Source of the DNA: Hydrogenophilus thermoluteolus
Lineage (GTDB): Bacteria; Pseudomonadota; Gammaproteobacteria; Burkholderiales; Rhodocyclaceae
Assembly (NCBI RefSeq): GCF_003574215.1
Contig: NZ_AP018558.1
Span: 406,001-470,000 of the forward strand
DNA length: 64,000 bases
Direction of reading: 5' to 3'
In this document: positions 37,872 through 46,139 of the stretch, one piece after another
How positions within the stretch are numbered: position 1 is the first letter of the stretch
Layout of the letters: every line of letters begins with the position of its first letter
The notes under the pieces: model-generated
What the model was told of the DNA's origin: nothing
What the model saw: only the letters and a program-made list of their open reading frames with translations
Database searches by the model: none
Position numbers and translations under genes: made by a program

Positions 37872-38789
37872 ATGAAAGTCGGTTTGGCGTTGGGATCGGG
37901 TTCCGCACGGGGATGGGCCCATTTTGGGGTCATCCGCGAATTGCGCGCGTTGGGTGTGTCGATCGATATCGTCTGCGGAACGTCGGTGGGTGCGCTGGTC
38001 GGCGCTGCGCTCGCTTCCGGAAACGAAGAAGCGATGGCGGAATGGGTGGCGCGCCTGGGTTGGACCGATGTCGTCGCGCTGATGGATGTGTCGTTGCGCG
38101 GCGGTGCGTTGCAGGGCGACAAGGTGGTCGAGTATTGTGCGGAACACTTTTTCGCCGACCGTTTCGAGGCGCTCCAACTGCCGTTTGCCTGCGTTGCGAC
38201 CGAATTGAGTAGCGGGCGTGAGGTCTGGTTGCGCGAAGGGCTGCTCGCGCCGGCGTTGCGCGCGTCGATCGCGTTGCCGGGAATGTTTCAGCCGCAACGC
38301 TTGGGGGGGCATTGGTTGGTCGATGGCGGATTGGTGAACCCGGTGCCGGTCTCGCTCTGTCGCGCGCTTGGCGCGGACGTGGTGATCGCGGTCGAGCTCG
38401 GAGCGGGGAGAGCGACGCGCCACATGCGCAAAGCGCCACCCTTTCGGGAAAAGCCGGTCGAACCCGAGCGCAGTGGTTGGACCGAGCAGATGAAGGAGCG
38501 TTTTCTCTCTTGGGTTGGCGCCTCGTCACTCTTCGATTGGGTCGACGCGCGCGAAGCCGCCGACGAGATCCCCACGCTGGGTGCCGTCTTGGCAACGTCG
38601 ATCAATATCATGCAGACGCGGATTGCGCGGGCGCGCTTGGCGGGTGACCCCCCCGACGTCCTCATTCAGCCGCGATTGACCGAATTTTCGATTCTCGACT
38701 TCCATCGCGGCAAAGAGGCGATCGAAGAGGGAGTCGCGGCTACCCGCCGAGTCCGGGCGCAAATCGAGGCGGTGCTCGATGGTTTCTGA
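37872..38789 (+). CDS. Patatin-like phospholipase/esterase, RssA family
   Basis: A 305-residue predicted serine lipid hydrolase. The oxyanion loop GSGSARG is at 8-14, the nucleophile Ser38 in GTSVG and the catalytic Asp151 in VDGG, so the Ser-Asp dyad is complete. It starts at ATG 37872 after GAGAGGGGG; no signal peptide is evident, so it is probably cytoplasmic or membrane-associated. RssA of E. coli is the closest named relative, but its natural substrate is not settled. It overlaps the next gene by 11 bases, hinting at co-translation with the flavin oxidase. Confidence 0.88.
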   Translation: MKVGLALGSGSARGWAHFGVIRELRALGVSIDIVCGTSVGALVGAALASGNEEAMAEWVARLGWTDVVALMDVSLRGGALQGDKVVEYCAEHFFADRFEALQLPFACVATELSSGREVWLREGLLAPALRASIALPGMFQPQRLGGHWLVDGGLVNPVPVSLCRALGADVVIAVELGAGRATRHMRKAPPFREKPVEPERSGWTEQMKERFLSWVGASSLFDWVDAREAADEIPTLGAVLATSINIMQTRIARARLAGDPPDVLIQPRLTEFSILDFHRGKEAIEEGVAATRRVRAQIEAVLDGF

Positions 38790-40218
38790 ACAGAAAAAGG
38801 AGCTCGTCGCCGCGCTGCTGGCAGAACTGCCTGAGGGTCGTGTCGTGGCGCCGGACGAACAGTCTGCGCTTCTGACCGATTGGCGCGGCCGCTATCAGGG
38901 TGACGCGATCGCGGTCGTTTTTCCGCGCACGACTGCTGAAGTGGCTGCTGTGGTCGCCTGGTGTCGTGCGCATCAGGTAACGATCACGCCACAAGGGGGT
39001 AACACCGGTTTGTGTGGCGGCGCAACTCCTTTGGGTGGGGAGCGGCCGCGGCTACTCCTCAATCTTCAGCGTCTCGACCGCATCCGTTCGCTCGACCCGT
39101 TGGGCGGTTTTCTGGTCGCAGAAGCCGGCGTGACCGTTGCCGCACTGCAAGCAGCGGCCGCCGAAGCGAATCGCCTTTTCGCGCTCTCGTTGGCTTCCGA
39201 AGGGAGTGCGACGTTGGGGGGCGTATTGAGCACCAACGCGGGCGGCGTCCATGTGGTGCGGTATGGGACGATGCGCGCGCAAGTATTGGGCGTCGAGGCC
39301 GTGTTGGCGGATGGTTCGGTGGTGGCGAACCTCTCGGGGCTGCGCAAGGACAATACGGGATACGATTGGCGGGATCTGTTGATCGGCGCAGAAGGAACGC
39401 TCGGGATCATCACTGCGGCCGCGGTGCGACTCTTCCCGCGGCCGCGGTGGCAGCAAACGGTTTGGGTGGCGCTTGCCGATCTCGACGCAGCTGCGGCACT
39501 CTTCGTCGCGTTGCACGAGACCTTTGGGGACAAGTTGACCGCGTTCGAATTGATGGGGCGGACGGTGTTCGAATTGGTGCTGCGCCATATTCCCGACGCG
39601 CGTGCTCCGTGGCAAGCAGAAGGTGTGCCGGAGTGGGCGGCGCTCGTGGAATTGAGCGATACGGCACCCGCTTCGGGGCTCGATGCGCTGACCGAATCGT
39701 TCTGGGGCGAAACGTTTGCGAACGGGTGGGTGCGTGACGCGGCGGTCGCGCTGAGCGAACAGCAGCGGGTGCGCTTCTGGCAGTTGCGCGAGTCGGCTTC
39801 GGAAGCGCAGCAGCGTGAAGGGGTGAGCATCAAGCACGACATCGCGTTGCCGCTTGCGCAGATCGTGCCGTTCATTCGCGCTGGTGAAGCCCATTTACCT
39901 GCCCGTTTTCCCGGTGTGCGCATCGCCTGCTTTGGCCATTTTGGCGACGGCAATCTCCATTACAATTGCTTTTTGCCGTCTGGGTTGGATCGTGCGGACC
40001 GTGCGGCCGCCGCAGCGGAGGTGACGCGCTGGATTCACGATGAGGTGGTGCGCCGTGGCGGTTCATTTTCTGCCGAACATGGCATCGGTCTGCTCAAGGT
40101 CAAGGAGATGGCGCGGTACAAGTCGGATGCCGAATTGGCTTTGATGCGACGGATCAAAGCGGCGCTCGATCCCGACGGTCTGTTCAACCCAGGAAAAGTG
40201 CTTCCCGAAGTAGGGTAA
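38779..40218 (+). CDS. FAD-linked 2-hydroxyacid oxidase/dehydrogenase (GlcD/D-LDH family)
   Basis: A 479-residue protein with an FAD-binding PCMH-type domain (TPQGGNTGLCGGATPLGG at about 75-95, SLASEGSATLGGVLSTNAGG and LIGAEGTLGIITAA) and an FAD-oxidase C-terminal domain with FGHFGDGNLHYN and GSFSAEHGIGLLK. Relatives oxidise D-2-hydroxyacids such as D-lactate, glycolate or D-2-hydroxyglutarate and pass electrons to quinone or cytochrome. The partners GlcE and GlcF are not beside it, so a single-subunit dehydrogenase is more likely than glycolate oxidase. The exact substrate cannot be told from sequence. Confidence 0.85.
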   Translation: MVSEQKKELVAALLAELPEGRVVAPDEQSALLTDWRGRYQGDAIAVVFPRTTAEVAAVVAWCRAHQVTITPQGGNTGLCGGATPLGGERPRLLLNLQRLDRIRSLDPLGGFLVAEAGVTVAALQAAAAEANRLFALSLASEGSATLGGVLSTNAGGVHVVRYGTMRAQVLGVEAVLADGSVVANLSGLRKDNTGYDWRDLLIGAEGTLGIITAAAVRLFPRPRWQQTVWVALADLDAAAALFVALHETFGDKLTAFELMGRTVFELVLRHIPDARAPWQAEGVPEWAALVELSDTAPASGLDALTESFWGETFANGWVRDAAVALSEQQRVRFWQLRESASEAQQREGVSIKHDIALPLAQIVPFIRAGEAHLPARFPGVRIACFGHFGDGNLHYNCFLPSGLDRADRAAAAAEVTRWIHDEVVRRGGSFSAEHGIGLLKVKEMARYKSDAELALMRRIKAALDPDGLFNPGKVLPEVG

Positions 40219-40227
40219 GGAGAAAAG

Positions 40228-41199
40228 ATGGCTGCTGCTCTGCCGTTCTTGACCCCGGTGCGCGAGGCGTTTCGTGCGCTCGACGAAACGATCCGCGAGC
40301 AACTCCACTCCGATGTGGCGTTGGTGCGCACGATCGCCGATTATCTGATCGCCGCGGGTGGCAAACGGTTGCGGCCAGCGGTCCATCTCTTGGCGGCGGG
40401 GGCGTGCGGCTATGAAGGGCAGGATCGGGTCACGTTGGCCGCGGTGATCGAGTTCATCCATTCGGCAACGCTTTTGCACGACGACGTCGTCGATGAGTCC
40501 GATTTGCGCCGCGGTCGGCGGACCGCAAACGCGGTGTTCGGTAATGCTGCGTCGGTATTGGTGGGGGATTTTCTCTACTCCCGTTCGTTCGAGCTGATGG
40601 TTTCCGTTGGGCGGATGCGGGTGATGGAGATTTTGGCGAAGACCACGAATGCGATCGCCGAAGGGGAGGTGCTGCAGTTGATGAACTGCGGGAACCCCGA
40701 GGTGACCTGGGACGATTACTTCCGGGTGATCGACTACAAGACGGCAAAACTGTTCGAAGCGTCGGCGCAGCTCGGGGCGGTGGTGGCCGATGCCCCGCCT
40801 GCGGTGGAATCGGCTTTGGCGACCTATGGCCGCCATTTGGGGATCGCATTCCAGATCGCGGACGATGTGCTCGATTACACTGCGGACGAAGCGCAATTGG
40901 GGAAACACCTGGGCGACGATTTGGCCGAAGGGAAGCCCACTTACCCATTGCTCTACGTGCTCGAACAGGGGAATGATGCGCAAAAAAGACTCGTTCGCGA
41001 GGTGATCGAGACAGGGGCGCGTGAGCGACTCGATGCGGTGGTGGCTGCGGTAGAGGCGTGCGGGGCGATCGCGGCCAGTTACGACGCAGCACGTTGCCAT
41101 GCCGAAACGGCCAAGAAGGCGTTGACAGCGCTTCCCTCTTCCCCTTGCCGGGAAAGTTTGCTACAATTAGCGGACTTCGCCGTTGAGCGAACGTTTTGA
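40228..41199 (+). CDS. ispB: Polyprenyl (octaprenyl) diphosphate synthase
   Basis: Trans-prenyltransferase of 323 residues that builds the side chain of ubiquinone. The first aspartate-rich motif DDVVDESD is at 85-92 with RRGRRTAN after it; GEVLQL and the second motif QIADDVLD near 211-218 are complete. Chain length cannot be read with certainty; C40 is the usual betaproteobacterial product. It starts 9 bases after the flavin oxidase. A tRNA-Pro promoter lies inside its last codons. Confidence 0.92.
   Translation: MAAALPFLTPVREAFRALDETIREQLHSDVALVRTIADYLIAAGGKRLRPAVHLLAAGACGYEGQDRVTLAAVIEFIHSATLLHDDVVDESDLRRGRRTANAVFGNAASVLVGDFLYSRSFELMVSVGRMRVMEILAKTTNAIAEGEVLQLMNCGNPEVTWDDYFRVIDYKTAKLFEASAQLGAVVADAPPAVESALATYGRHLGIAFQIADDVLDYTADEAQLGKHLGDDLAEGKPTYPLLYVLEQGNDAQKRLVREVIETGARERLDAVVAAVEACGAIAASYDAARCHAETAKKALTALPSSPCRESLLQLADFAVERTF
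41159..41167 (+). promoter_or_regulatory. Extended -10 promoter for tRNA-Pro
   Basis: TG-C-TACAAT at 41159-41167 inside the 3' end of ispB, 37 bases before tRNA-Pro. No good -35 at the right distance. Confidence 0.5.
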
Positions 41200-41203
41200 C
41201 GAT

Positions 41204-41280
41204 CGGGGAATAGCTCAGCCTGGTAGAGCACTGCGTTCGGGACGCAGGGGTCGGAGGTTCGAATCCTCTTTCCCCGACCA
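41204..41280 (+). tRNA. tRNA-Pro (CGG)
   Basis: 77 bases. Acceptor CGGGGAA pairs with TTCCCCG. The anticodon loop TTCGGGA gives anticodon CGG; T loop TTCGAAT; encoded CCA. It is followed by a strong terminator. Confidence 0.96.
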
Positions 41281-41297
41281 ATCGAAATCGACGTAAC

Positions 41298-41329
41298 AAA
41301 AAACCCACCGGATTCTCGGTGGGTTTTTT
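41298..41329. terminator. Bidirectional terminator between tRNA-Pro and efp
   Basis: AAAAAACCCACCG (41298-41310), loop GATTCT and CGGTGGGTTTTTT (41317-41329). The A run and T run make it a terminator on both strands, serving tRNA-Pro from the left and efp from the right. Confidence 0.92.
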
Positions 41330-41385
41330 GTTGGGTTTTGAGTGCCGTGCCACCGCTGGCCGAGCACGGCCAGCGGCGAAACCGA

Positions 41386-41946
41386 TTACGAAACCCGGCG
41401 TTTGTATTCGAACGTGTTGGTGTCGATTTCGATCTTGTCGCCGATCTCGACGAACGCCGGCACTTGGATTTCGAAGCCGGTCGGTTTGATACGCGCCGGT
41501 TTCATCACTTTTCCTGACGTGTCGCCGCGCACCGCCGGTTCGGTGTATTCCACTTCCCGAACGACCGAGGCGGGGAGTTCGACGCCGATGGGCTTACCTT
41601 GGAAGAAGACCAGCTCGGCGGTCATGCCGTCCTCGAGGAACGGCAAGACGTTCTCCATGTTCTCTTTTTCCACCTCGTATTGGTTGAACTCTTCGTCCAT
41701 GAAGACGTACATCGGGTCGGCAAAGTAGCTATAGGTGCATTCTTTACGCTCGAGAATCACCGTTTCGAACTTCTCGTCCGCCTTATAGACGGTTTCGGAG
41801 ACGTTGCCGGTGAAGAGGTTTTTGAGCTTGAGCTTCATCACCGCAGCGTTGCGCCCCGATTTGTTGTATTCGCCTTTGAGCACGATGTAGGGTTCGTCCT
41901 TGATCAAGACGACGTTACCGTGACGCAGTTCTTGCGCTTGCTTCAT
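41386..41946 (-). CDS. efp: Elongation factor P, arginine-32 type
   Basis: Rescues ribosomes stalled at polyproline. It has 186 residues from the ATG at 41946; this start puts the loop arginine (NKSGRNA) at position 32, the family numbering. A second ATG directly upstream at 41949 is also possible and better spaced from GAGG. Arg32 in place of lysine marks the EarP-rhamnosylated branch, and earP is the next gene upstream. Three beta domains are visible, ending in IEIDTNTFEYKRRVS. It has its own promoter in the end of earP. Confidence 0.97.
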   Translation of the reverse strand: MKQAQELRHGNVVLIKDEPYIVLKGEYNKSGRNAAVMKLKLKNLFTGNVSETVYKADEKFETVILERKECTYSYFADPMYVFMDEEFNQYEVEKENMENVLPFLEDGMTAELVFFQGKPIGVELPASVVREVEYTEPAVRGDTSGKVMKPARIKPTGFEIQVPAFVEIGDKIEIDTNTFEYKRRVS

Positions 41947-41986
41947 CATAGGGATTTCGCCTCTTTCCAAGCAAAAACAAAACGCT

Positions 41987-42016
41987 ATTATCGCACGGTC
42001 GGTGAAATCATTCCAA
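41987..42016 (-). promoter_or_regulatory. efp promoter inside the earP 3' end
   Basis: Read on the minus strand: TTGGAA (42016-42011), an 18-base spacer with TG before the last base, and GATAAT (41992-41987). The extended -10 TGCGATAAT overlaps the earP stop, so efp can be made without earP. Confidence 0.6.
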
Positions 42017-43121
42017 GTACGGTTTGTCCAAGCTCTGGTAACTGCAGCAGCGTTTCGCGCCATGCGGCCGCATGGTTCGCCCAAGCCTCCCATTCGGTGA
42101 GCGCAAGACGCCAGTCGTGCGCGTCGGTAATCCGCGTTTCGGTATCGGTCAGTGGCCAGTGGCCGCCAAAGCGGGTGCGAAATGCTTCGGCGAATTGTAC
42201 GTGTGCGCCGTCGGCACGCCGGTAGGGACTCCAGACGAACGGACGTGCGGCCCATTGCGCGCGTACGAACGAATCTTCTCCGCGTACCCAGTTGAGATGG
42301 CACAGCGTGAGGAGTCGATCGTAGTCGTCTGGGGCCAGGAAGGGGATGGGTTGCCAGACGTGTGGGGTACCCGGCCAGGCTTGCGGTGATTCGTCGAGCG
42401 CGATTCCGGCGGCGGCAAGCGCCTGCCGTGGCGCACCAGGTGGAACGAAGAGGAGCGTCGGTGTTGGGTCCGCAGCAAGTGTAGCAAGTAGCCCCGAGAG
42501 CGGCGCATCGGCGTAACAAAAGAGCGAGACGCGACGATAGCTCAGGGCAGACAGCGGGGTGAGGCGCGTGAAAAATACGGCTGCCTCTGTGTCGGACCAT
42601 TCGGCAAAACGGGATAGGAGATCGGGTTCGCGCAAAAGCCCTCCGCATCTCGGTTCGAATCCGGGAATGCACCATTGGGCGTCGAGCGGCAGTCTCGGGT
42701 GGGGACTGCTGAGCCCGTGGACGCTGCCAGCCCAGGGCTCGGTAACCAGATGGTCGAGGACGATCCATCGTGGGGGGTGCGGGCGGCGTGCTGCGAATGC
42801 CGCTAGCCACGGGTCGCTGAATCCGCACGCAAACGCTTCGATCATCGCGTCGACTTGGGACACCTGGTCGCGATCTTCTGCCGTTGGCGCCGAACGGTGC
42901 CAACGGCGCACGGTGAGCGTGGGCGGACAGGAGATTCGCGCTACGAAAGATTGTGCCGCCTGCCAGTCGTCAATCCACCAGACAACCTCGTGTCCCTCTT
43001 GTGCGCAATATCTGGCCACACGCCAGGTGACGCCGATGTCGCCCCAGTTGTCGATGCGTGCGCAAAAAATAGCGATTTTTTTTCGGGAAATCAAAAGGGT
43101 GTCGATTGGTTGTTCCGGCAA
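41988..43121 (-). CDS. earP: EF-P arginine rhamnosyltransferase EarP
   Basis: Transfers rhamnose from dTDP-L-rhamnose to Arg32 of EF-P, which activates it. KIAIFCARIDNWGDIGVTWR at the N-terminus is the EarP signature, with the NWGD aspartate in the expected place; the C-terminal half has HLNWVRGEDSFVRAQWAARP, the donor-binding region. The frame opens at TTG 43121, giving 377 residues, but a TTG at 43094 would start just before the conserved part and leave a normal leader after the likely -10; no ATG is available. It pairs with efp 38 bases downstream. The dTDP-rhamnose genes are not in this window. Confidence 0.92.
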   Translation of the reverse strand: MPEQPIDTLLISRKKIAIFCARIDNWGDIGVTWRVARYCAQEGHEVVWWIDDWQAAQSFVARISCPPTLTVRRWHRSAPTAEDRDQVSQVDAMIEAFACGFSDPWLAAFAARRPHPPRWIVLDHLVTEPWAGSVHGLSSPHPRLPLDAQWCIPGFEPRCGGLLREPDLLSRFAEWSDTEAAVFFTRLTPLSALSYRRVSLFCYADAPLSGLLATLAADPTPTLLFVPPGAPRQALAAAGIALDESPQAWPGTPHVWQPIPFLAPDDYDRLLTLCHLNWVRGEDSFVRAQWAARPFVWSPYRRADGAHVQFAEAFRTRFGGHWPLTDTETRITDAHDWRLALTEWEAWANHAAAWRETLLQLPELGQTVLGMISPTVR

Positions 43122-43138
43122 GGAATGGGTGTATTATA
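43110..43138. promoter_or_regulatory. Divergent promoter region between earP and the small exported protein
   Basis: On the plus strand TTGTTC (43110-43115), a 16-base spacer and TATTAT (43132-43137). On the minus strand a perfect TATAAT occupies 43138-43133. The two -10 elements overlap, so the two directions may compete for polymerase. No clear -35 is seen for the minus direction. Confidence 0.45.
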
Positions 43139-43169
43139 GAAAAGATAAAGTTCAACAGGAGTGGTTCCA

Positions 43170-43622
43170 ATGGTTCGAAAAGTGGGGATTGGGTGCGCCT
43201 TGTGGCTCATCGCGGCCCAGTGGGCTTACGGATCGGCTCAGAACGAGTCGGGCGAATTCACGCAACTCGATTTGCGCTTACCCACAGGGGTCTATCGCTG
43301 CGCCTACGGGGAACCTTTGGTGGGGATCGAGCGAAGCAGCGAACTCAACGAAAGGGTCAAAGTTCACTATCAAGGGCGAGTGCATGAGTTGCGGCGGGAG
43401 GTCTCGAAGTCAGGGTTGCCACGCTTTTCCGATGAAACGACGGGGCTTTTGTGGATCGATTTGCCGTGGAAGAGTGTGCTTTTGAATCTCAAGAACGAGC
43501 GCCCCATTGCCAACGACTGTACCTTTGCACCGGAGCTGGCCCTAGCGCAACTCGATAAGAGGGGTGCGGCAGAGCGTTTGCATCAAGAGAAGCGCGTCAA
43601 GAAGGTTGCGAAAAAACACTGA
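43170..43622 (+). CDS. Small exported protein, MliC/lysozyme-inhibitor-like (tentative)
   Basis: A 150-residue protein from ATG 43170 (CAGGAG nine bases upstream). A signal peptide spans about residues 1-20 (VRKVGIGCALWLIAAQWAYG); there is no lipobox. The mature part has a beta-rich core with VYRCAYGEPLVGIER, VKVHYQGRVHELRREVSKSG, PRF.DETTGLLWIDLP and NDC. Two cysteines (YRC and NDC) bracket it and could form a disulfide. This layout resembles MliC/PliC inhibitors of C-type lysozyme, but the match is by eye only. The C-terminus is basic (KRVKKVAKKH). It is divergent from earP and lies before ndk. Confidence 0.6.
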   Translation: MVRKVGIGCALWLIAAQWAYGSAQNESGEFTQLDLRLPTGVYRCAYGEPLVGIERSSELNERVKVHYQGRVHELRREVSKSGLPRFSDETTGLLWIDLPWKSVLLNLKNERPIANDCTFAPELALAQLDKRGAAERLHQEKRVKKVAKKH

Positions 43623-43668
43623 TTCTCCTTTTGGCGTTGCTGCGAAAAGCGCCCGAGCGGCGGGCAGG

Positions 43669-43688
43669 GAGACAGCGGGTTCTCTTTT
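43669..43688 (+). terminator. Weak terminator before ndk
   Basis: GAGA (43669-43672, extendable by G-T pairs), an 8-base loop, TCTC and TTTT. A short stem with a T run after the small exported protein gene. Confidence 0.3.
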
Positions 43689-43710
43689 ACCTCCTGGCGT
43701 ACGGGTACGT

Positions 43711-43716
43711 TATAAT
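43711..43716 (+). promoter_or_regulatory. -10 element of the ndk promoter
   Basis: A consensus TATAAT at 43711-43716, 26 bases before ndk. The best -35 is the poor TTACCT at 43687-43692 (18-base spacer). Confidence 0.45.
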
Positions 43717-43741
43717 CGCACTTTTTTGTGGAGAAGGAAGC

Positions 43742-44167
43742 ATGGCAATCGAACGCACGCTCTCGATCATCAAACCCGACGCCGTCGCGAAGAATGTGAT
43801 TGGCAAAATCTACCAGCGTTTCGAAGACGCCGGGTTGAAAATCGTTGCGGCGAAAATGGTGTGGCTTTCGGAGAAAGAAGCGGCGGCCTTCTACGCCGTT
43901 CACAAAGAACGCCCTTTCTTCAATGACCTGGTTCGCTTCATGACCTCCGGGCCGGTGATGGTCCAGGTGCTGGAAGGGGAAAACGCGATCGCGAAAAACC
44001 GCGAATTGATGGGGGCAACGGATCCGAAGAAGGCTGCGCCAGGGACGATTCGTGCCGATTTCGCCGAATCGATCGATGCGAATGCCGTCCATGGTTCCGA
44101 CGGTCCCGATACGGCACGTACCGAAATCGCTTTCTTCTTCCCGGAAATGGCGATCTATTCGCGCTGA
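43742..44167 (+). CDS. ndk: Nucleoside diphosphate kinase
   Basis: Transfers the gamma phosphate from ATP to other nucleoside diphosphates through a phosphohistidine. It has 141 residues from ATG 43742 (MAIERTLSIIKPDAVAKNVI), preceded by GGAG. The active-site histidine is in NAVHGSD and the Kpn-loop region ATDPKKAAPGTIRADFA is intact. The ndk-rlmN-pilW-rodZ-ispG-hisS order is a standard betaproteobacterial run. Confidence 0.98.
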   Translation: MAIERTLSIIKPDAVAKNVIGKIYQRFEDAGLKIVAAKMVWLSEKEAAAFYAVHKERPFFNDLVRFMTSGPVMVQVLEGENAIAKNRELMGATDPKKAAPGTIRADFAESIDANAVHGSDGPDTARTEIAFFFPEMAIYSR

Positions 44168-44174
44168 CCGCCGA

Positions 44175-45323
44175 ATGAAAGAGACCGAAGCTGCCGTGGC
44201 TGACGCGGTGCCGACCAATCTCTTGGAGCTGACGCGTGAGGAGCTCGAAGCCTGGTTCGTCGCGCAAGGAGAGAAGCCCTTTCGCGCGCGCCAGGTCTAT
44301 CGCTGGATTCACCGCATGGGCGTTGCAGAGTTTGCCGCGATGACCGATGTCGCGAAAACCTTGCGGGCGCAGCTGGCGGAAACCGCGTCGATCACGCCGC
44401 CTCGGGTGATTTCGGACCGCGTCTCGAGCGACGGGACGCGGAAATGGCTCTTGGACGTCGGTCAGGGCAATGCGGTGGAGACCGTCTTCATCCCGGAACG
44501 CAGTCGGGGAACGCTCTGCATCTCGACCCAAGCAGGCTGCGCGCTCGAGTGCGCGTTCTGCGCCACCGGCAAGCAAGGTTTCAACCGCAATTTGACGACC
44601 GGCGAAATCCTAGGGCAATTGTGGCTGGCCAACCATGTGTTGGGGCCAGCGTACGAGCACGCTCGGCTCGACGACGGCGATTGGACCGACAACGGGCGCG
44701 TGGTGACCAACGTCGTGATGATGGGGATGGGGGAGCCGCTTGCCAATTACGATGCGGTGGTGCGCGCGCTCAAAGTGATGCTCGACGATTTCGGCTATGG
44801 ACTGTCACGGCGCCGGGTGACGGTATCGACCTCAGGGTTGGTGCCGGCGATGGATCGGTTGCGCGTTGAATGTCCCGTGGCATTGGCCGTTTCGCTGCAC
44901 GCGCCCAACGACCGTTTGCGCGACGAATTGGTTCCGATCAACAAAAAGTATCCGCTCAAAGAACTGATCGCGGCGTGCGAACGGTATCTCACCGCGTCGC
45001 CCCGCGATTTCATCATGTTCGAATATGTGTTGCTCGACGGGGTGAACGACAACCCGCGCGATGCGCAGGAGTTGGTCGAGCTGACCCGCGGCCTTTCGTG
45101 CAAATTCAACTTGATCCCGTTCAACCCCTTCCCGGGAAGTCCGTTCCGACGCCCAGCGCCGGAGCGTGTCCGTGCGTTTGCCGAGCGGCTGATGGCGGCA
45201 GGGCGCCTGACGACGATCCGTCGCACCCGTGGTGACGACGTCGCAGCGGCGTGCGGCCAATTGGCGGGACAAGTCCAAGATCGGACCCGTCGTTCGCTGC
45301 GCCTGGTTGCCGCGGAGGGGTGA
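44175..45323 (+). CDS. rlmN: Dual-specificity 23S rRNA A2503/tRNA A37 methyltransferase RlmN
   Basis: Radical-SAM enzyme that methylates C2 of A2503 in 23S rRNA and A37 in some tRNAs. It has 382 residues from ATG 44175. The cluster motif is C122-x3-C126-x2-C129 (CALECAFCATGKQGF), with MMGMGEPLANYDAV and SLHAPNDRLRDELVPINKKY downstream. The intact motifs argue against a Cfr-type resistance enzyme. pilW starts directly after its stop. Confidence 0.97.
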   Translation: MKETEAAVADAVPTNLLELTREELEAWFVAQGEKPFRARQVYRWIHRMGVAEFAAMTDVAKTLRAQLAETASITPPRVISDRVSSDGTRKWLLDVGQGNAVETVFIPERSRGTLCISTQAGCALECAFCATGKQGFNRNLTTGEILGQLWLANHVLGPAYEHARLDDGDWTDNGRVVTNVVMMGMGEPLANYDAVVRALKVMLDDFGYGLSRRRVTVSTSGLVPAMDRLRVECPVALAVSLHAPNDRLRDELVPINKKYPLKELIAACERYLTASPRDFIMFEYVLLDGVNDNPRDAQELVELTRGLSCKFNLIPFNPFPGSPFRRPAPERVRAFAERLMAAGRLTTIRRTRGDDVAAACGQLAGQVQDRTRRSLRLVAAEG

Positions 45324-46139
45324 ATGAAGTGGAGACAGGTCGTTTGTGGGGTCGCAGCAGCGTTCGCGCTTGCGGGGTGCGCTTCCGTTGCGACGCCACC
45401 GCGCGCGGGAATCGCAGAGGGGGCTTATCCCGCCCCCCTCTTGGACCAAACGGCAGAGCGCCCTCAGGATAAGGAGCGCAAAGCCCGCATTGATCTCGCG
45501 CTTGCTTATCTCGAACTGGGGCGAGTCGATGTCGCACTCGACGAAATCGCAAAAGCGCGCGCGCTCGACGCCTCTGACCCGCTGGTGCCCTATGCATGGG
45601 GGTTGGCCCATCTGGCGTTGGGGGATCGTGCAACCGCAGAAAAGAGCCTAGAAGAAGCGCAGCGACTCGCGCCCAACGATCCGGACATTCTGCATGCGCT
45701 CGGCTCGCTCCGTTGTTCCGCAGGCCGTTTCGAGGAGGGGTTGGCGTTGCTGCACCAGGCGGCGATGAATCCCTACTATCCGCGGCGCGCCCGTTCGCTT
45801 GCGAACCATGCGTGGTGCGCTTGGCGTGCTGGCGATGAATCTGCGGTTCAGAACGAGATCGACATGGCGCTCGCGCTGCAACCCGACGATTTCCTCGTCC
45901 AGGTTCGTGCGTTGCAATGGGCGGCGCGTAAACGGCAGTGGGCGATTGCGGATCGCCATTTGGAACGGCTCGTCCAGCGCGCGCCCGACGACCCGATGGT
46001 CTGGTGGCTCGCGGCCAATCTTGCGCACGCCAAAGGCGATCGTCTGAACGAAGCGCGCTGGGCCGAACGGTTGCGCCAAGAGGCGCCCAACCGCTTGGAG
46101 ACGCGCAAATTGGAGCGAGGAGAGTGGGAGTCATGGTGA
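45324..46139 (+). CDS. pilW: Type IV pilus biogenesis/stability lipoprotein PilW (PilF)
   Basis: Outer-membrane lipoprotein that helps assemble or stabilise the secretin PilQ. It has 271 residues, with a signal peptide and lipobox ALAGC, giving Cys19 as the lipidated residue. Several TPR repeats span about 50-260 (LALAYLELGRVDVALDEIAK, AWGLAHLALGDRATAEKSLE and later ones). The assignment rests on TPR architecture plus the rlmN-pilW-rodZ-ispG synteny. ATG is the first codon after the rlmN stop, and its own stop overlaps rodZ. Confidence 0.88.
   Translation: MKWRQVVCGVAAAFALAGCASVATPPRAGIAEGAYPAPLLDQTAERPQDKERKARIDLALAYLELGRVDVALDEIAKARALDASDPLVPYAWGLAHLALGDRATAEKSLEEAQRLAPNDPDILHALGSLRCSAGRFEEGLALLHQAAMNPYYPRRARSLANHAWCAWRAGDESAVQNEIDMALALQPDDFLVQVRALQWAARKRQWAIADRHLERLVQRAPDDPMVWWLAANLAHAKGDRLNEARWAERLRQEAPNRLETRKLERGEWESW

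Noticed and set aside
41122..41127. Perfect TTGACA inside the end of ispB
   Set aside because: It is 34 bases from the TACAAT used for tRNA-Pro and has no -10 at 16-18 bases, so it is not a promoter by itself.
44175..45323. Possible Cfr-type antibiotic-resistance methyltransferase
   Set aside because: Length, motifs and the ndk-rlmN-pilW context are those of the housekeeping RlmN.
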